Assembly (NCBI RefSeq): GCF_000213655.1
Contig: NC_015554.1
Span: forward strand, 1,798,001 to 1,862,000
DNA: 64,000 nt
Direction of reading: 5' to 3'
From: Alteromonas naphthalenivorans
GTDB lineage: Bacteria; Pseudomonadota; Gammaproteobacteria; Enterobacterales; Alteromonadaceae
The notes beneath the pieces were generated by a model. It was not told the origin of the DNA and ran no database searches. It was given only the letters and a program-made list of their open reading frames with translations. Shown here piece by piece: positions 9,695 to 18,809 of this stretch. Position numbers and translations under genes: made by a program. Position 1 is the first letter of the stretch, and each line of letters opens with the position of its first letter.

Positions 9695-9981
9695 AATACA
9701 ACGTTGACATCCATGTAGTACTATCTACTTATGAAGATATGGAAGACAATCACGATGACCCTGATGAAGCGTCAGAACGATTGAATTTCGTACTTCACGC
9801 AATTTATGATAGAGCCGATGAAGATATTGAAACCCATCGGCTTGAACAATTATTGCAACACGGTTGGGAGTCTTGGCAACAAGATAAACATTTATTAGAA
9901 ATTGATGATGACGAATTACTCGATTGGGTTGACCACGCGCTGGCAACTTGGGATGATGAGAGTAATGAAGAAATCTCTTGA
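9691..9981 (+). CDS. Small acidic protein of unknown function
   Basis: 96 residues, strongly acidic (runs of D and E such as MEDNHDD and DDDELLDW), with several Trp and His. No signal peptide or membrane segment, and no family I recognise. The ATG overlaps the msrC stop by 4 bases and the end abuts or overlaps the start of proQ, so it is tightly coupled in translation to both. Its conserved-looking position next to proQ might hint at a link with RNA or translation, but that is only an inference. Confidence 0.7.
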   Translation: MKYNVDIHVVLSTYEDMEDNHDDPDEASERLNFVLHAIYDRADEDIETHRLEQLLQHGWESWQQDKHLLEIDDDELLDWVDHALATWDDESNEEIS

Positions 9982-9998
9982 ATAATTTAGAAAGTTTA

Positions 9999-10670
9999 AT
10001 GGAATCACCAGAAAAGTTTACTAGCAGTAAGGAAGTTATCGCTTTCCTTTCCGAGACCTTCCCTAAATGCTTTAGTATTGAAGGCGAAGCCCTACCACTT
10101 AAGATCGGCATCTTTCAAGATTTAGCCCAGCGTTTAGAAAGCGAAGAACGAGTGAGTAAAACACTACTCCGCTCTACACTTCGTCACTATACAAATAGCT
10201 GGCGTTATCTCTACAGCATCAAAGAAGGCGCTAACCGTGTCGACTTAGATGGTGTTGAAGGGGAAACCATTGAAAAAGAGCATGCCGATCATGCACAGAA
10301 GCAGCTAGAAGAAAGCAAAGCGAAAGCCGCCGAAAAGCGCAAAGCTAAGCAAGCTCAGCAGCCTCAAAAGAAAGAAAAACGTCAATTTGCACGTCCGAAA
10401 TCTTCAGGTTCTACACCTGCAGGCAGCAACAAAGAAGGCCAGCAGGGAACTAAACCGAAAATTCAGAGACCAACTAAGACACCACCGGCTAAATTGACTG
10501 ATGCCGATATGCAACAAGGTACAAACGTAACGGTTAAATTAGGTAAAACACCTATGCCAGCCGTTATTACCGAAATTGCTAAAGACGGTATTCATGTTCA
10601 GTTAGACTCAGGTATGGTGGTAAAAGTAAATGCAGATGCTTTACGTTTGGCACGCTCCAAGAGGTCGTAA
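9999..10670 (+). CDS. proQ: RNA chaperone ProQ
   Basis: 223 residues from ATG 9999. The N-terminal FinO/ProQ RNA-binding domain (SSKEVIAFLSETFPKCFSIEGEALPLKIGIFQDL through TNSWRYLYSIKEGANRVDLDG) is very like E. coli ProQ. It is followed by a Lys/Gln-rich linker (about 90-165) and a Tudor-like C-terminal domain (VTVKLGKTPMPAVITEIAKDGIHVQLDSG). ATG 9999 matches the start of E. coli ProQ exactly in length; a TTG at 9978 overlapping the upstream stop is an alternative adding seven residues. It is a global RNA matchmaker for sRNAs and 3' UTRs. It precedes prc, as in enterobacteria. Confidence 0.95.
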   Translation: MESPEKFTSSKEVIAFLSETFPKCFSIEGEALPLKIGIFQDLAQRLESEERVSKTLLRSTLRHYTNSWRYLYSIKEGANRVDLDGVEGETIEKEHADHAQKQLEESKAKAAEKRKAKQAQQPQKKEKRQFARPKSSGSTPAGSNKEGQQGTKPKIQRPTKTPPAKLTDADMQQGTNVTVKLGKTPMPAVITEIAKDGIHVQLDSGMVVKVNADALRLARSKRS

Positions 10671-10672
10671 AT

Positions 10673-12712
10673 ATGAAAGATATCCTTCGAATTTCCATTG
10701 CTAGTGCATTTCTTACCGTTGGGGTAGGCGCTGGTGCAGTCACCACAACCCCCGATGTTGAAGAACTACCCGTTCTTCAGCAAGAGACACAGCATAGTGT
10801 TGCTGCTAAACGCGTAAGTGCGTTATTTACTCGCGCTCACTATAAAGAAATTTCGTTGGATGATGTGTTATCAGCACGTATCTATCAGCGCTTCATTGAA
10901 TCTTTAGATCACAACAAGCAAGTCCTTTTATTGTCTGATGTGGTGGGTTTCGAAAAATATCGCAATGCTTTTGATGATGCGTTGAGTAAGGGTAACCTTT
11001 CTGTTGCGTACGACATGTACAATGTAAGCGCACAACGCCGTATTGAGCGTTATGAGTTTGCACTGGCTATGCTGGAGAAAGGGCCTTTTGATTTTGAAAA
11101 AGCTGATGACAAATTTTATTACGATCGCGAAGAAGCCGAATGGCCTACTAGCAAAGATGAATTAGATGAGATTTGGCGTCAACGTGTTAAGTATGATGCG
11201 TTAAATCTTATTCTTGCTGACAAGACGTGGGAAGAAGCAAAAGAGCTTCTGGAGAAACGCTACACACGTTCTATTAAGCGAACTAAGCAAACTAAAAGCG
11301 AAGATGTTTTTCAAATTGCTATGAATGCATTTGCGCGCACCATCGAAGCTCATACTAGTTATCTTTCACCACGCAATGCTGACCGATTCCAAATGGAAAT
11401 GAATTTGGAATTTGAAGGTATTGGTGCGGTACTTCAAAGCGAAGAAGATTACACCGTTATCAAAAGCGTAGTACCTGGTGGCCCTGCTGATGAATCTGGC
11501 GCGTTAAAGCCGGAAGATAAAATTGTTGGTGTTGCTCAAGAAGACGAAGAGTTCGTTGATGTCGTTGGCTGGCGTTTAGATGAAGTTGTAGAGCTTATCA
11601 AAGGGCCGAAAGGCAGCGCGGTGCGCTTACAAGTTCAAAAAGGCGCGACTGATGCAAAAACGATGTCTGTAGTTAGCCTTACTCGCGACAAAATTAAGCT
11701 TGAAGACCGAGCTGCTCAGTCTGAGGTTTACACGCCTGAAACTGGACCTCATGCGAATCAGCCTTTAGGTGTTATTACTATTCCTAGTTTCTACAACAAC
11801 CTACACGCTGATGTTGAAAAGGAAATAAACAGCCTTAAAGCGCAGAACGTTAAAGGTATTATTGTAGATTTACGCGGAAATGGTGGTGGTTCTTTAACAG
11901 AAGCAACATTACTTACCGGCCTTTTCATCGAAAAAGGACCCGTGGTACAAATTCGTTACGGCCAAACTAAAGTAAGCGTTGATCGCGATACCGATGGAAA
12001 AGTCTCTTACGATGGCCCATTAACGGTTTTAGTAGACCGCTACAGTGCGTCGGCGTCAGAGATCTTCGCCGCAGCAATGCAAGATTATAATCGCGCGTTA
12101 ATTATTGGTGAGCAAACCTTCGGTAAAGGGACTGTTCAACAACACCGTGGTTTAGGTAAAATTTATGACTTGTACGACAACCCACTAGGTAGCGTGCAGT
12201 TCACCATCGCTAAGTTCTACCGTATTGACGGCGGAAGTACGCAGCACAAAGGGGTAGTGCCAGATATTCTTTATCCTTCAGCAATTGAACCAGCTGATTG
12301 GGGCGAGAGCCAACAGGATAACGCATTACCTTGGGACAGCATTAACCGCGCAAATTACACAACGTTTGCTGACGGACAGGCTGCATTAGACGTATTAACT
12401 GCGAAACACAATAAACGTATTATGCAAGATCCTGAGTTTTCTTATATCCACGAGGATATTGTTGAGTACAAAGAAAATAAAGATAAGAACTTTATTTCAT
12501 TGGTAAAATCTGAACGTGAATCAGATAAAAAAGAAGCTGAAGAAAAAGCACTCGAAAGAGCCAATGAACGTTTACAGCGTATGGGTAAAGAATTAGTCAA
12601 AACACTTGATGACCTACCTGAAGATATGGAAGAGTTAGATCCGTTCTTAGATGAAGCTGCCAATATTACTTTTGATATGATTGAAACAGGCAGATACGCA
12701 ATAACACACTAA
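10673..12712 (+). CDS. prc: Tail-specific periplasmic protease Prc
   Basis: 679 residues, the full length of the family. It has an N-terminal export signal (ISIASAFLTVGVGAGAV), a helical N-terminal domain, a PDZ domain (GIGAVLQSEEDYTVIKSVVPGGPADESGALKPEDKI) and the S41 protease core. The catalytic serine lies in RYSASASEIFAAAMQDY and the lysine in EQTFGKGTVQQ, with the usual spacing. Prc trims or degrades periplasmic proteins with nonpolar C termini, for example penicillin-binding proteins and cell-wall hydrolases. The start is only 2 bases after the proQ stop. A terminator follows. Confidence 0.96.
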   Translation: MKDILRISIASAFLTVGVGAGAVTTTPDVEELPVLQQETQHSVAAKRVSALFTRAHYKEISLDDVLSARIYQRFIESLDHNKQVLLLSDVVGFEKYRNAFDDALSKGNLSVAYDMYNVSAQRRIERYEFALAMLEKGPFDFEKADDKFYYDREEAEWPTSKDELDEIWRQRVKYDALNLILADKTWEEAKELLEKRYTRSIKRTKQTKSEDVFQIAMNAFARTIEAHTSYLSPRNADRFQMEMNLEFEGIGAVLQSEEDYTVIKSVVPGGPADESGALKPEDKIVGVAQEDEEFVDVVGWRLDEVVELIKGPKGSAVRLQVQKGATDAKTMSVVSLTRDKIKLEDRAAQSEVYTPETGPHANQPLGVITIPSFYNNLHADVEKEINSLKAQNVKGIIVDLRGNGGGSLTEATLLTGLFIEKGPVVQIRYGQTKVSVDRDTDGKVSYDGPLTVLVDRYSASASEIFAAAMQDYNRALIIGEQTFGKGTVQQHRGLGKIYDLYDNPLGSVQFTIAKFYRIDGGSTQHKGVVPDILYPSAIEPADWGESQQDNALPWDSINRANYTTFADGQAALDVLTAKHNKRIMQDPEFSYIHEDIVEYKENKDKNFISLVKSERESDKKEAEEKALERANERLQRMGKELVKTLDDLPEDMEELDPFLDEAANITFDMIETGRYAITH

Positions 12713-12725
12713 AGGTTGATGACAG

Positions 12726-12754
12726 AGGGCTGGTCAATGGCCAGCCCTTTTTTT
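12726..12754 (+). terminator. Terminator of the msrC-proQ-prc operon
   Basis: Stem GGGCTGG / CCAGCCC around loop TCAATGG, followed by seven T residues. Confidence 0.9.
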
Positions 12755-12799
12755 GTGTCTGATATACCTATACAACAATAATAAATAAAGGGAAATCAC

Positions 12800-14134
12800 A
12801 TGGCTATCAGAGGCGAGTTTTCTTCTCGAATCGGGTTCGTGCTCGCAGCAGCGGGTTCAGCGGTTGGGCTCGGTAATATTTGGGGTTTCCCCACCAAAGT
12901 GGCAACGAATGGCGGTGCTGCATTTGTTCTTGTCTATTTACTTCTCGCATTTGTTCTTGCATATCCCGTTCTTATGGCCGAACTCATCATTGGGCGAAGC
13001 TCTCGTTCTAATATGGTGGACGCGCTAGGCAATATTTCTGGAAGCTTCATTGGTCGTGCAACCGGAATTTGGGGTTGTATTACGGTCTCACTTATACTGG
13101 CGTTTTACGCTATTGTGGGCGGTTGGATGTTGGTTTATTTTGCTGATTCTGCCGTCAATATGGTGGGACTACAGTCTGCAAGTGATTGGTTGCTTACATA
13201 TTCAGTTACGCGTAACATTATTTTCTGCTTTATTTTCATGGCGTTAACAGCTTTTATCGTTGTGGGTGGTGTAAAGTCCGGCATTGAGAAATGGTCGGTA
13301 AGATTGATGCCCACACTGGTGCTGCTTATTCTTGCCCTTATCGTTTATGTCAGTTTGCAGCCTGGTGCCTCTGATGGCTGGAGCGCTTATTTGGTGCCTG
13401 ATTTTACACGTATTCTCGACCCCGACTTATTAATTGATGCCATGGGCCAAGCTTTTTTCTCTATGTCATTGGGTGTGGGGACTATGCTCGTTTACGGTTC
13501 ATACCTAAGCAAAAAAGAAAATTTGCCCACCATTGGTGCTTCCGTTGCATTAGTAGATATCGGCGTAGCCGTTATTGCCGGCATGCTAATTATTCCCGCT
13601 ATGTACGTAGCGCTGCATAATGGTGTAGAAATCTTTACGCCAGAGGGGGCCTTAATTCAAGGTGACTCGCTTATATTCAAAGTGTTGCCTGCCTTATTTG
13701 ATACAATTGGTGGTGTAGGTGTGTTTGTTGCATTTACTTTCTTTGCGTTAATGGCGATAGCCGCCGTTACTTCTTCAATATCAATGCTTGAAGTACCTGT
13801 GGCTTACATGGTGGAAAGCAGGGGCTTAGTGCGTAAAAAAGCAGTAGTGTTAATGGCGGCTATTATCTTTGTACTTAGCTGCATCATTATTCTAAATTTT
13901 AATGCACTGTTTGGGTTCGTTATTGCTCTCACCACGGAGTACAGTCAACCACTACTTGGTTTAGTGTTATGTATATTTGCCGGATGGGTGTGGCGCAGAG
14001 ATACCATACTTGCAGAACTTAAAGAAGGCGACGCAAACGCAGAACAGAGTTTGTTTTGGAAGATTTGGCCTTGGTATGTACGCTTCGTTTGCCCGGTTAT
14101 TATTGCGCTCATGTTTTACCGCTCAGTTTTTTGA
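12800..14134 (+). CDS. Sodium-dependent transporter of the NSS/SNF family
   Basis: 444 residues with about eleven membrane helices. The first helix has the family signature FSSRIGFVLAAAGSAVGLGNIWGFP, which holds the sodium- and substrate-binding unwound segment of LeuT-type proteins. It probably takes up an amino acid or related amine with sodium; the substrate cannot be read from sequence. The start follows AAAGGGAAATCAC. The next gene is a sodium/proton antiporter 23 bp downstream, so uptake by sodium symport and sodium extrusion may be coupled in one transcript. Confidence 0.92.
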   Translation: MAIRGEFSSRIGFVLAAAGSAVGLGNIWGFPTKVATNGGAAFVLVYLLLAFVLAYPVLMAELIIGRSSRSNMVDALGNISGSFIGRATGIWGCITVSLILAFYAIVGGWMLVYFADSAVNMVGLQSASDWLLTYSVTRNIIFCFIFMALTAFIVVGGVKSGIEKWSVRLMPTLVLLILALIVYVSLQPGASDGWSAYLVPDFTRILDPDLLIDAMGQAFFSMSLGVGTMLVYGSYLSKKENLPTIGASVALVDIGVAVIAGMLIIPAMYVALHNGVEIFTPEGALIQGDSLIFKVLPALFDTIGGVGVFVAFTFFALMAIAAVTSSISMLEVPVAYMVESRGLVRKKAVVLMAAIIFVLSCIIILNFNALFGFVIALTTEYSQPLLGLVLCIFAGWVWRRDTILAELKEGDANAEQSLFWKIWPWYVRFVCPVIIALMFYRSVF

Positions 14135-14157
14135 TTTAAGGCTTAAGAATAATAAAA

Positions 14158-15639
14158 ATGACAACAACTAAAGAATTGAAAGAACCTTCATTATTTGACG
14201 CGATGATCCCCATTGTAGCCTTAGTGCTGATGATGGGGAGTGCGGTTTATTTATTTGCCGATAATTCATCATATGGCCCTAACCAAATTGCCTTATTACT
14301 GGCCATGGGGCTTGCTGCCATTATTGGCATGAAAAACGGTTACAGCTGGAAGACCATCGAAAAAGGTATTGTCGATGGTATCTCAATGTCCCTCGGTGCG
14401 TGTTTAATTCTATTGGCAGTAGGTTCGCTTATTGGTACTTGGATGTTGGCTGGTACCGTACCCACACTTATTTATTTCGGTTTAGAATTATTAAACCCTT
14501 CATTCTTTTATGCCGCTGCGTGCTTGATTTGCGCTGTGGTTGCCATGAGTATTGGTAGTTCTTGGACTACTGCGGCCACCGTGGGGGTAGCGCTTATGGG
14601 CGTTGCTGCGGGTATGGATATGTCTGCGGCCATTACTGCCGGTGCAGTTGTATCTGGCGCTTACTTCGGCGATAAAATTTCTCCGCTTTCTGAAACAACC
14701 AATTTAGCCCCTGCCGTGGCAGGAACTGATTTATTTGAACACATTCGTTACATGCTTTGGACTACCGTACCTAGCTTTATTCTGGCGCTTATTTTGTTTG
14801 TAATATTGGGCTTTAGTGAAAGTGGCGATGCTAAAGCAGATCGCATCGAACAAATGCAGTTGTTATTGAATGAGTCTTTCGATTTAAGCTGGTATTTATT
14901 GGTTCCCCTTGTTGTATTACTAACCCTTGCGGTTAAAAAAGTGCCTGCGTTTCCTGCCGTGTCTATTGGCGCATTATTAGGTGCAGTATGGGCTGTGTTG
15001 TTTCAAAGCGATGTAGTTGCTAGCATGGCTAGCCCTGACGATAGCGCTAGTATCGGAGCGTTAAAAGTTGTTTGGACGGCCTTGTTTGATGGCGTGAGCT
15101 TCTCAACGCCTGATGAAAACTTGAATAGTTTGCTTTCACGAGGCGGTATGTCGTCTATGCTCAATACGATTTGGTTAATTATTTGTGCCATGTCGTTTGG
15201 TGCGGTACTTGAAAGAGTAGGATTATTGAAACGCGCAGTATCCGCCATTTTATTAGGGGCTAAGTCGGCCGGTGATATGGTAAGCAGAACTATTCTTACC
15301 TGTTTTGCGACTAACTTGGTAACGGCCGATCAGTATATCTCTATCGTGATGCCTGGGCGCATGTACAAAGAAGAGTACGAAAAACGCGGTTTACACCAGT
15401 TAAATCTATCTCGAAGTCTGGAAGATGGTGGAACCTTAACGTCGCCACTTATTCCTTGGAACACCTGTGGTGCCTACATGCACAGTGTGCTGTTGGTTAA
15501 CCCATTCGACTATGTTTTCTATGCGTTCTTTAACGTAATAAACCCAATTCTTGCTATTATCTACGCCTACTTAGGAATTAAAATTCTTCGCCTAACACCT
15601 CCAGATTATGCAAAGCAACCTGGCGAAGCTAACCAATAA
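14158..15639 (+). CDS. NhaC-family Na+/H+ antiporter
   Basis: 493 residues with about eleven or twelve membrane helices. The NhaC signature region is clear: SSWTTAATVGVALMGVAAGM followed by GAVVSGAYFGDKISPLSETTNLAP, where polar residues in the broken helix form the ion path. LEDGGTLTSPLIPWNTCGAYM near the C terminus is also characteristic. It expels sodium in exchange for protons. It sits between the NSS transporter and pepN with short gaps and may be co-transcribed with them. Confidence 0.92.
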   Translation: MTTTKELKEPSLFDAMIPIVALVLMMGSAVYLFADNSSYGPNQIALLLAMGLAAIIGMKNGYSWKTIEKGIVDGISMSLGACLILLAVGSLIGTWMLAGTVPTLIYFGLELLNPSFFYAAACLICAVVAMSIGSSWTTAATVGVALMGVAAGMDMSAAITAGAVVSGAYFGDKISPLSETTNLAPAVAGTDLFEHIRYMLWTTVPSFILALILFVILGFSESGDAKADRIEQMQLLLNESFDLSWYLLVPLVVLLTLAVKKVPAFPAVSIGALLGAVWAVLFQSDVVASMASPDDSASIGALKVVWTALFDGVSFSTPDENLNSLLSRGGMSSMLNTIWLIICAMSFGAVLERVGLLKRAVSAILLGAKSAGDMVSRTILTCFATNLVTADQYISIVMPGRMYKEEYEKRGLHQLNLSRSLEDGGTLTSPLIPWNTCGAYMHSVLLVNPFDYVFYAFFNVINPILAIIYAYLGIKILRLTPPDYAKQPGEANQ

Positions 15640-15672
15640 TAGTTGCGTAGACTTTCTGTTTTAGGAGACTCT

Positions 15673-18333
15673 ATGTCAGTTACAGCTAAACGTCGGGCGG
15701 ATTATCTTCCGCCCGCTTTTTCTATCCCGTTAGTCGACCTGACTATTTCCTTACACCCAACAAAAACCGTGGTCAAAAGTAAACTTAGCGTTAAGCGTAC
15801 GCTTGTTACCGATACGGGTAAAAACTCAGTGGAAAGCGCTGATGCAAATAGCGGCCACAAAAGACAGCCACTTGTTTTAGACGGCCAGAAATTATCGTTA
15901 GTTTCTATACATATTAACGGTAAACCTTTCACCAACTTTACACAAAATGACGAAACGCTTTCGCTAGATGTCGATGCGGATGATTTTGAGTTAGAAATTG
16001 AAAATCATGTCGACCCAGAAAACAACAAAGCACTCGAAGGTTTGTACCTTTCCGGCGGTGCATACTGCACGCAGTGTGAAGCAGAAGGTTTCAGGCGTAT
16101 AACTTATTTTCTAGACAGACCTGATGTCTTGTCAGTGTATACGGTGAAGGTAATAGGGGATAAATCGTTTCCCATGTTGTTATCTAACGGTAACCCTGTA
16201 GCACGTGGCGAAAATCCTGATGGTACGCATTTCGTTACGTGGCACGACCCTCATCCGAAACCTTGTTATTTATTCGCGTTAGTAGCAGGCGATTTTGATT
16301 TATTGACCGATACCTATACCACCACAAGCGGTAAAGAGGTGGCGCTAGAGCTTTATGTTGATAAAGGTAAGAAATCTCAAGGTACCTTCGCGTTAGATTC
16401 ATTGAAGCGAGCCATGAAATGGGATGAAGACGTGTTCGGGCTCGAATACGACCTCGACATCTACATGATTGTGGCCGTTGATTTCTTTAATATGGGCGCA
16501 ATGGAAAACAAAGGCCTGAACGTATTTAACAGTAAATTTGTATTGGCCGACCAAGACTCAGCCACTGACGATGATTTTTTTAATGTAGAAGCTGTTATCG
16601 CTCACGAGTATTTCCATAACTGGACTGGTAACCGGGTAACGTGTAGAGACTGGTTCCAGCTTAGTTTAAAAGAAGGGCTAACCGTATTTCGCGATCAGCA
16701 ATTCAGTGCTGACATGACATCGCCGTTAAGCAACCGTATTAAACACGTGCGTGTGATGCGCGAGCATCAATTTGCAGAAGACGCCAGCGCGATGAGCCAT
16801 CCTATTCGCCCTGAAGAAGTTATTGAGATGAATAACTTTTATACGGTGACCGTGTACGATAAAGGCGCAGAAGTTATTCGCATGTTCCATACCCTTTTAG
16901 GGCCCCAAGGTTTTAGAAAAGGAATGGACGAATACTTCCGTCGTCATGACGGCCAAGCAGTGACGTGTGATGATTTTGTTTCAGCCATGCAATCGGCTAC
17001 CGAGTTAGATCTTACTCAGTTTTCTCGCTGGTATAGTCAATCTGGTACACCGCAAGTATCCCTTGCTCACAATGTAATCAAACACGATACGGGATATGTA
17101 CATACTTTCACCGTAACGCAAAATACGCCTAGTACAGCAGATCAAAACGAAAAGCTTCCTCTGTATATTCCTGTAGGTTTTGAAGTTATCGATGAAGACG
17201 GTAATCGGTACCGTGATGACAGTGGTATTATTCAGAACGATCTTTTGATACTAGATGCGCCTGAAATCACGATTACCATCACGTGTGATACGAAGAAGTT
17301 GACTCCGGTACTTCTTGGTAACTTTTCTGCTCCTGTAAAAGTACACAATGAGCTCGACACCGCTTCATTACTCACTATATTTACCCATTCCCAAGATGCG
17401 TTTAATCGTTGGGATGCCATGCAATCTTTGTATAACCGCTGTATTAGTGAGTTATATGAAAACGCTACTGCTACGATAGACAGTGGCATTTGGGCGGGTA
17501 TTCGCTCTGCAATAGACAGTGAAATAAGTAACATTGAGCTTTTAAGTGAATGCTTAGTGATACCTTCATTTGAAACCTTGTGTCAGTCTCGAAGCGATAT
17601 TAATGTGCAGCCACTCATAGAGGCACGAAATGCGTTTTGCCGTCAGTTTTCTACACAGCTAGAAGACGTGCTCCTTAACGCGTTTAACGGTATCGCCACA
17701 CAGGCCTATAGCTATCAGCAAGATGCCGTTAATGCTCGTCGCTGTAAAAATGTACTGCTGTCTCATTTGGCACGCTTACCACAGCACAAGGACTTGGTGA
17801 TATCGCAGTTCGATAACACGGACAACATGACTGACACGCTAGGTGCTTTAAAAGCCGCCCAGTCACTACCATCTGAAGCGTTTGAAAGCTTGATGGCTAA
17901 GTTTGAAGAAAAATGGCGTCATAACCCCTTAGTGCTAGATAAATGGTTTGCCTTACATGCAACCCAGCCACGCGAGGACATACTGGCTACCATTACCATG
18001 TTAAACGAGCACCCTCAATTTAGTATGGGTAATCCTAATCGCGTACGTTCACTAATAGGCAGTTTCGCATTCTATAACAGCGAACGTTTCCATAGTTTAG
18101 ATGGGGAAGGGTATAAGTTTGTCACCGACTATCTTATCAAGCTAGATGCTATTAACCCGCAAGTTGCCGCACGGATAGTGACCCCTCTGATACAATGGCA
18201 AGGTTTTGCAGAACCCCATCAAGTGTTGATGAAAGCACAGCTAGGTCGATTGTTAAACCACAAAGGCTTAAGCAAAGATGTGTTTGAGAAAGTGAGCAAA
18301 AGTTTGGCGTATGACAACCATTCAAGCCACTGA
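15673..18333 (+). CDS. pepN: Aminopeptidase N
   Basis: 886 residues, near the length of E. coli PepN (870). M1-family zinc peptidase removing N-terminal residues from peptides in the cytoplasm. The substrate-anchoring motif MGAMENKGLN is followed by zinc motif HEYFHNWTGNR and the third ligand Glu 18 residues later (LKEGLTVF). ATG 15673 follows TTAGGAGAC and is preferred to an in-frame TTG 30 bases upstream. A Ser/Asp/Lys-rich insertion at about residues 45-65 is not in E. coli PepN. The 3' end overlaps the DUF2835 gene by 23 bases. Confidence 0.96.
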   Translation: MSVTAKRRADYLPPAFSIPLVDLTISLHPTKTVVKSKLSVKRTLVTDTGKNSVESADANSGHKRQPLVLDGQKLSLVSIHINGKPFTNFTQNDETLSLDVDADDFELEIENHVDPENNKALEGLYLSGGAYCTQCEAEGFRRITYFLDRPDVLSVYTVKVIGDKSFPMLLSNGNPVARGENPDGTHFVTWHDPHPKPCYLFALVAGDFDLLTDTYTTTSGKEVALELYVDKGKKSQGTFALDSLKRAMKWDEDVFGLEYDLDIYMIVAVDFFNMGAMENKGLNVFNSKFVLADQDSATDDDFFNVEAVIAHEYFHNWTGNRVTCRDWFQLSLKEGLTVFRDQQFSADMTSPLSNRIKHVRVMREHQFAEDASAMSHPIRPEEVIEMNNFYTVTVYDKGAEVIRMFHTLLGPQGFRKGMDEYFRRHDGQAVTCDDFVSAMQSATELDLTQFSRWYSQSGTPQVSLAHNVIKHDTGYVHTFTVTQNTPSTADQNEKLPLYIPVGFEVIDEDGNRYRDDSGIIQNDLLILDAPEITITITCDTKKLTPVLLGNFSAPVKVHNELDTASLLTIFTHSQDAFNRWDAMQSLYNRCISELYENATATIDSGIWAGIRSAIDSEISNIELLSECLVIPSFETLCQSRSDINVQPLIEARNAFCRQFSTQLEDVLLNAFNGIATQAYSYQQDAVNARRCKNVLLSHLARLPQHKDLVISQFDNTDNMTDTLGALKAAQSLPSEAFESLMAKFEEKWRHNPLVLDKWFALHATQPREDILATITMLNEHPQFSMGNPNRVRSLIGSFAFYNSERFHSLDGEGYKFVTDYLIKLDAINPQVAARIVTPLIQWQGFAEPHQVLMKAQLGRLLNHKGLSKDVFEKVSKSLAYDNHSSH

Positions 18334-18553
18334 TACCGTTTATTACTTTTCAGTCAACGTGCCTTACATTCAATGTGAGGCACTGTACTCTGGTGCTGTG
18401 CCTACCGTTGTTATGGTGGCCGAAAATGGCACTAGCGTACAAGTCCCCTCTACCAGAATAAAACAGTTCATTACCTCCCAAGGTGTTGTCGGTCGTTTTC
18501 GCATGGTTGTAGACGCCAACAACAAAATTAAAGCCTTCGAAAGGTTACGCTAG
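18311..18553 (+). CDS. DUF2835 family protein
   Basis: 80 residues, soluble, matching the DUF2835 family by its whole length: YYFSVNVPYIQCEALYSGAVPTVVMVAENGTSVQVPSTRIKQF and VVGRFRMVVDANNKIKAFERL. Function unknown. It starts inside the last codons of pepN in another frame, so its translation is probably coupled to pepN. The pepN-DUF2835 neighbourhood is also familiar from other Alteromonas/Pseudoalteromonas-type genomes. Confidence 0.85.
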   Translation: MTTIQATDTVYYFSVNVPYIQCEALYSGAVPTVVMVAENGTSVQVPSTRIKQFITSQGVVGRFRMVVDANNKIKAFERLR

Positions 18554-18809
18554 CACTTCCAATCTTTACCTGTGGTCGTTTTTTGCGCGTAAATTCTTAC
18601 GATCCCGCCAATTACTTACACCTTTCGGATAAGTTGCTTTTATAGTCCCCACAAAGCAATAACTATTTGATACGATTAATGTTGTAAATTTTGTTAACTG
18701 GTACGATTACTTCTTGCGAAAGTGGCAAAATGATGTAATCATTTTGTTAATCGTTATGGTTGATCACGATGTCACGCAGCCTTGTGCGTCGACTAGGGAG
18801 TATAAAAAT

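Noticed and set aside
15643..15672. Upstream TTG start for pepN, adding ten residues
   Set aside because: A good ribosome binding site (TTAGGAGAC) precedes ATG 15673, and the added residues are not family-like.
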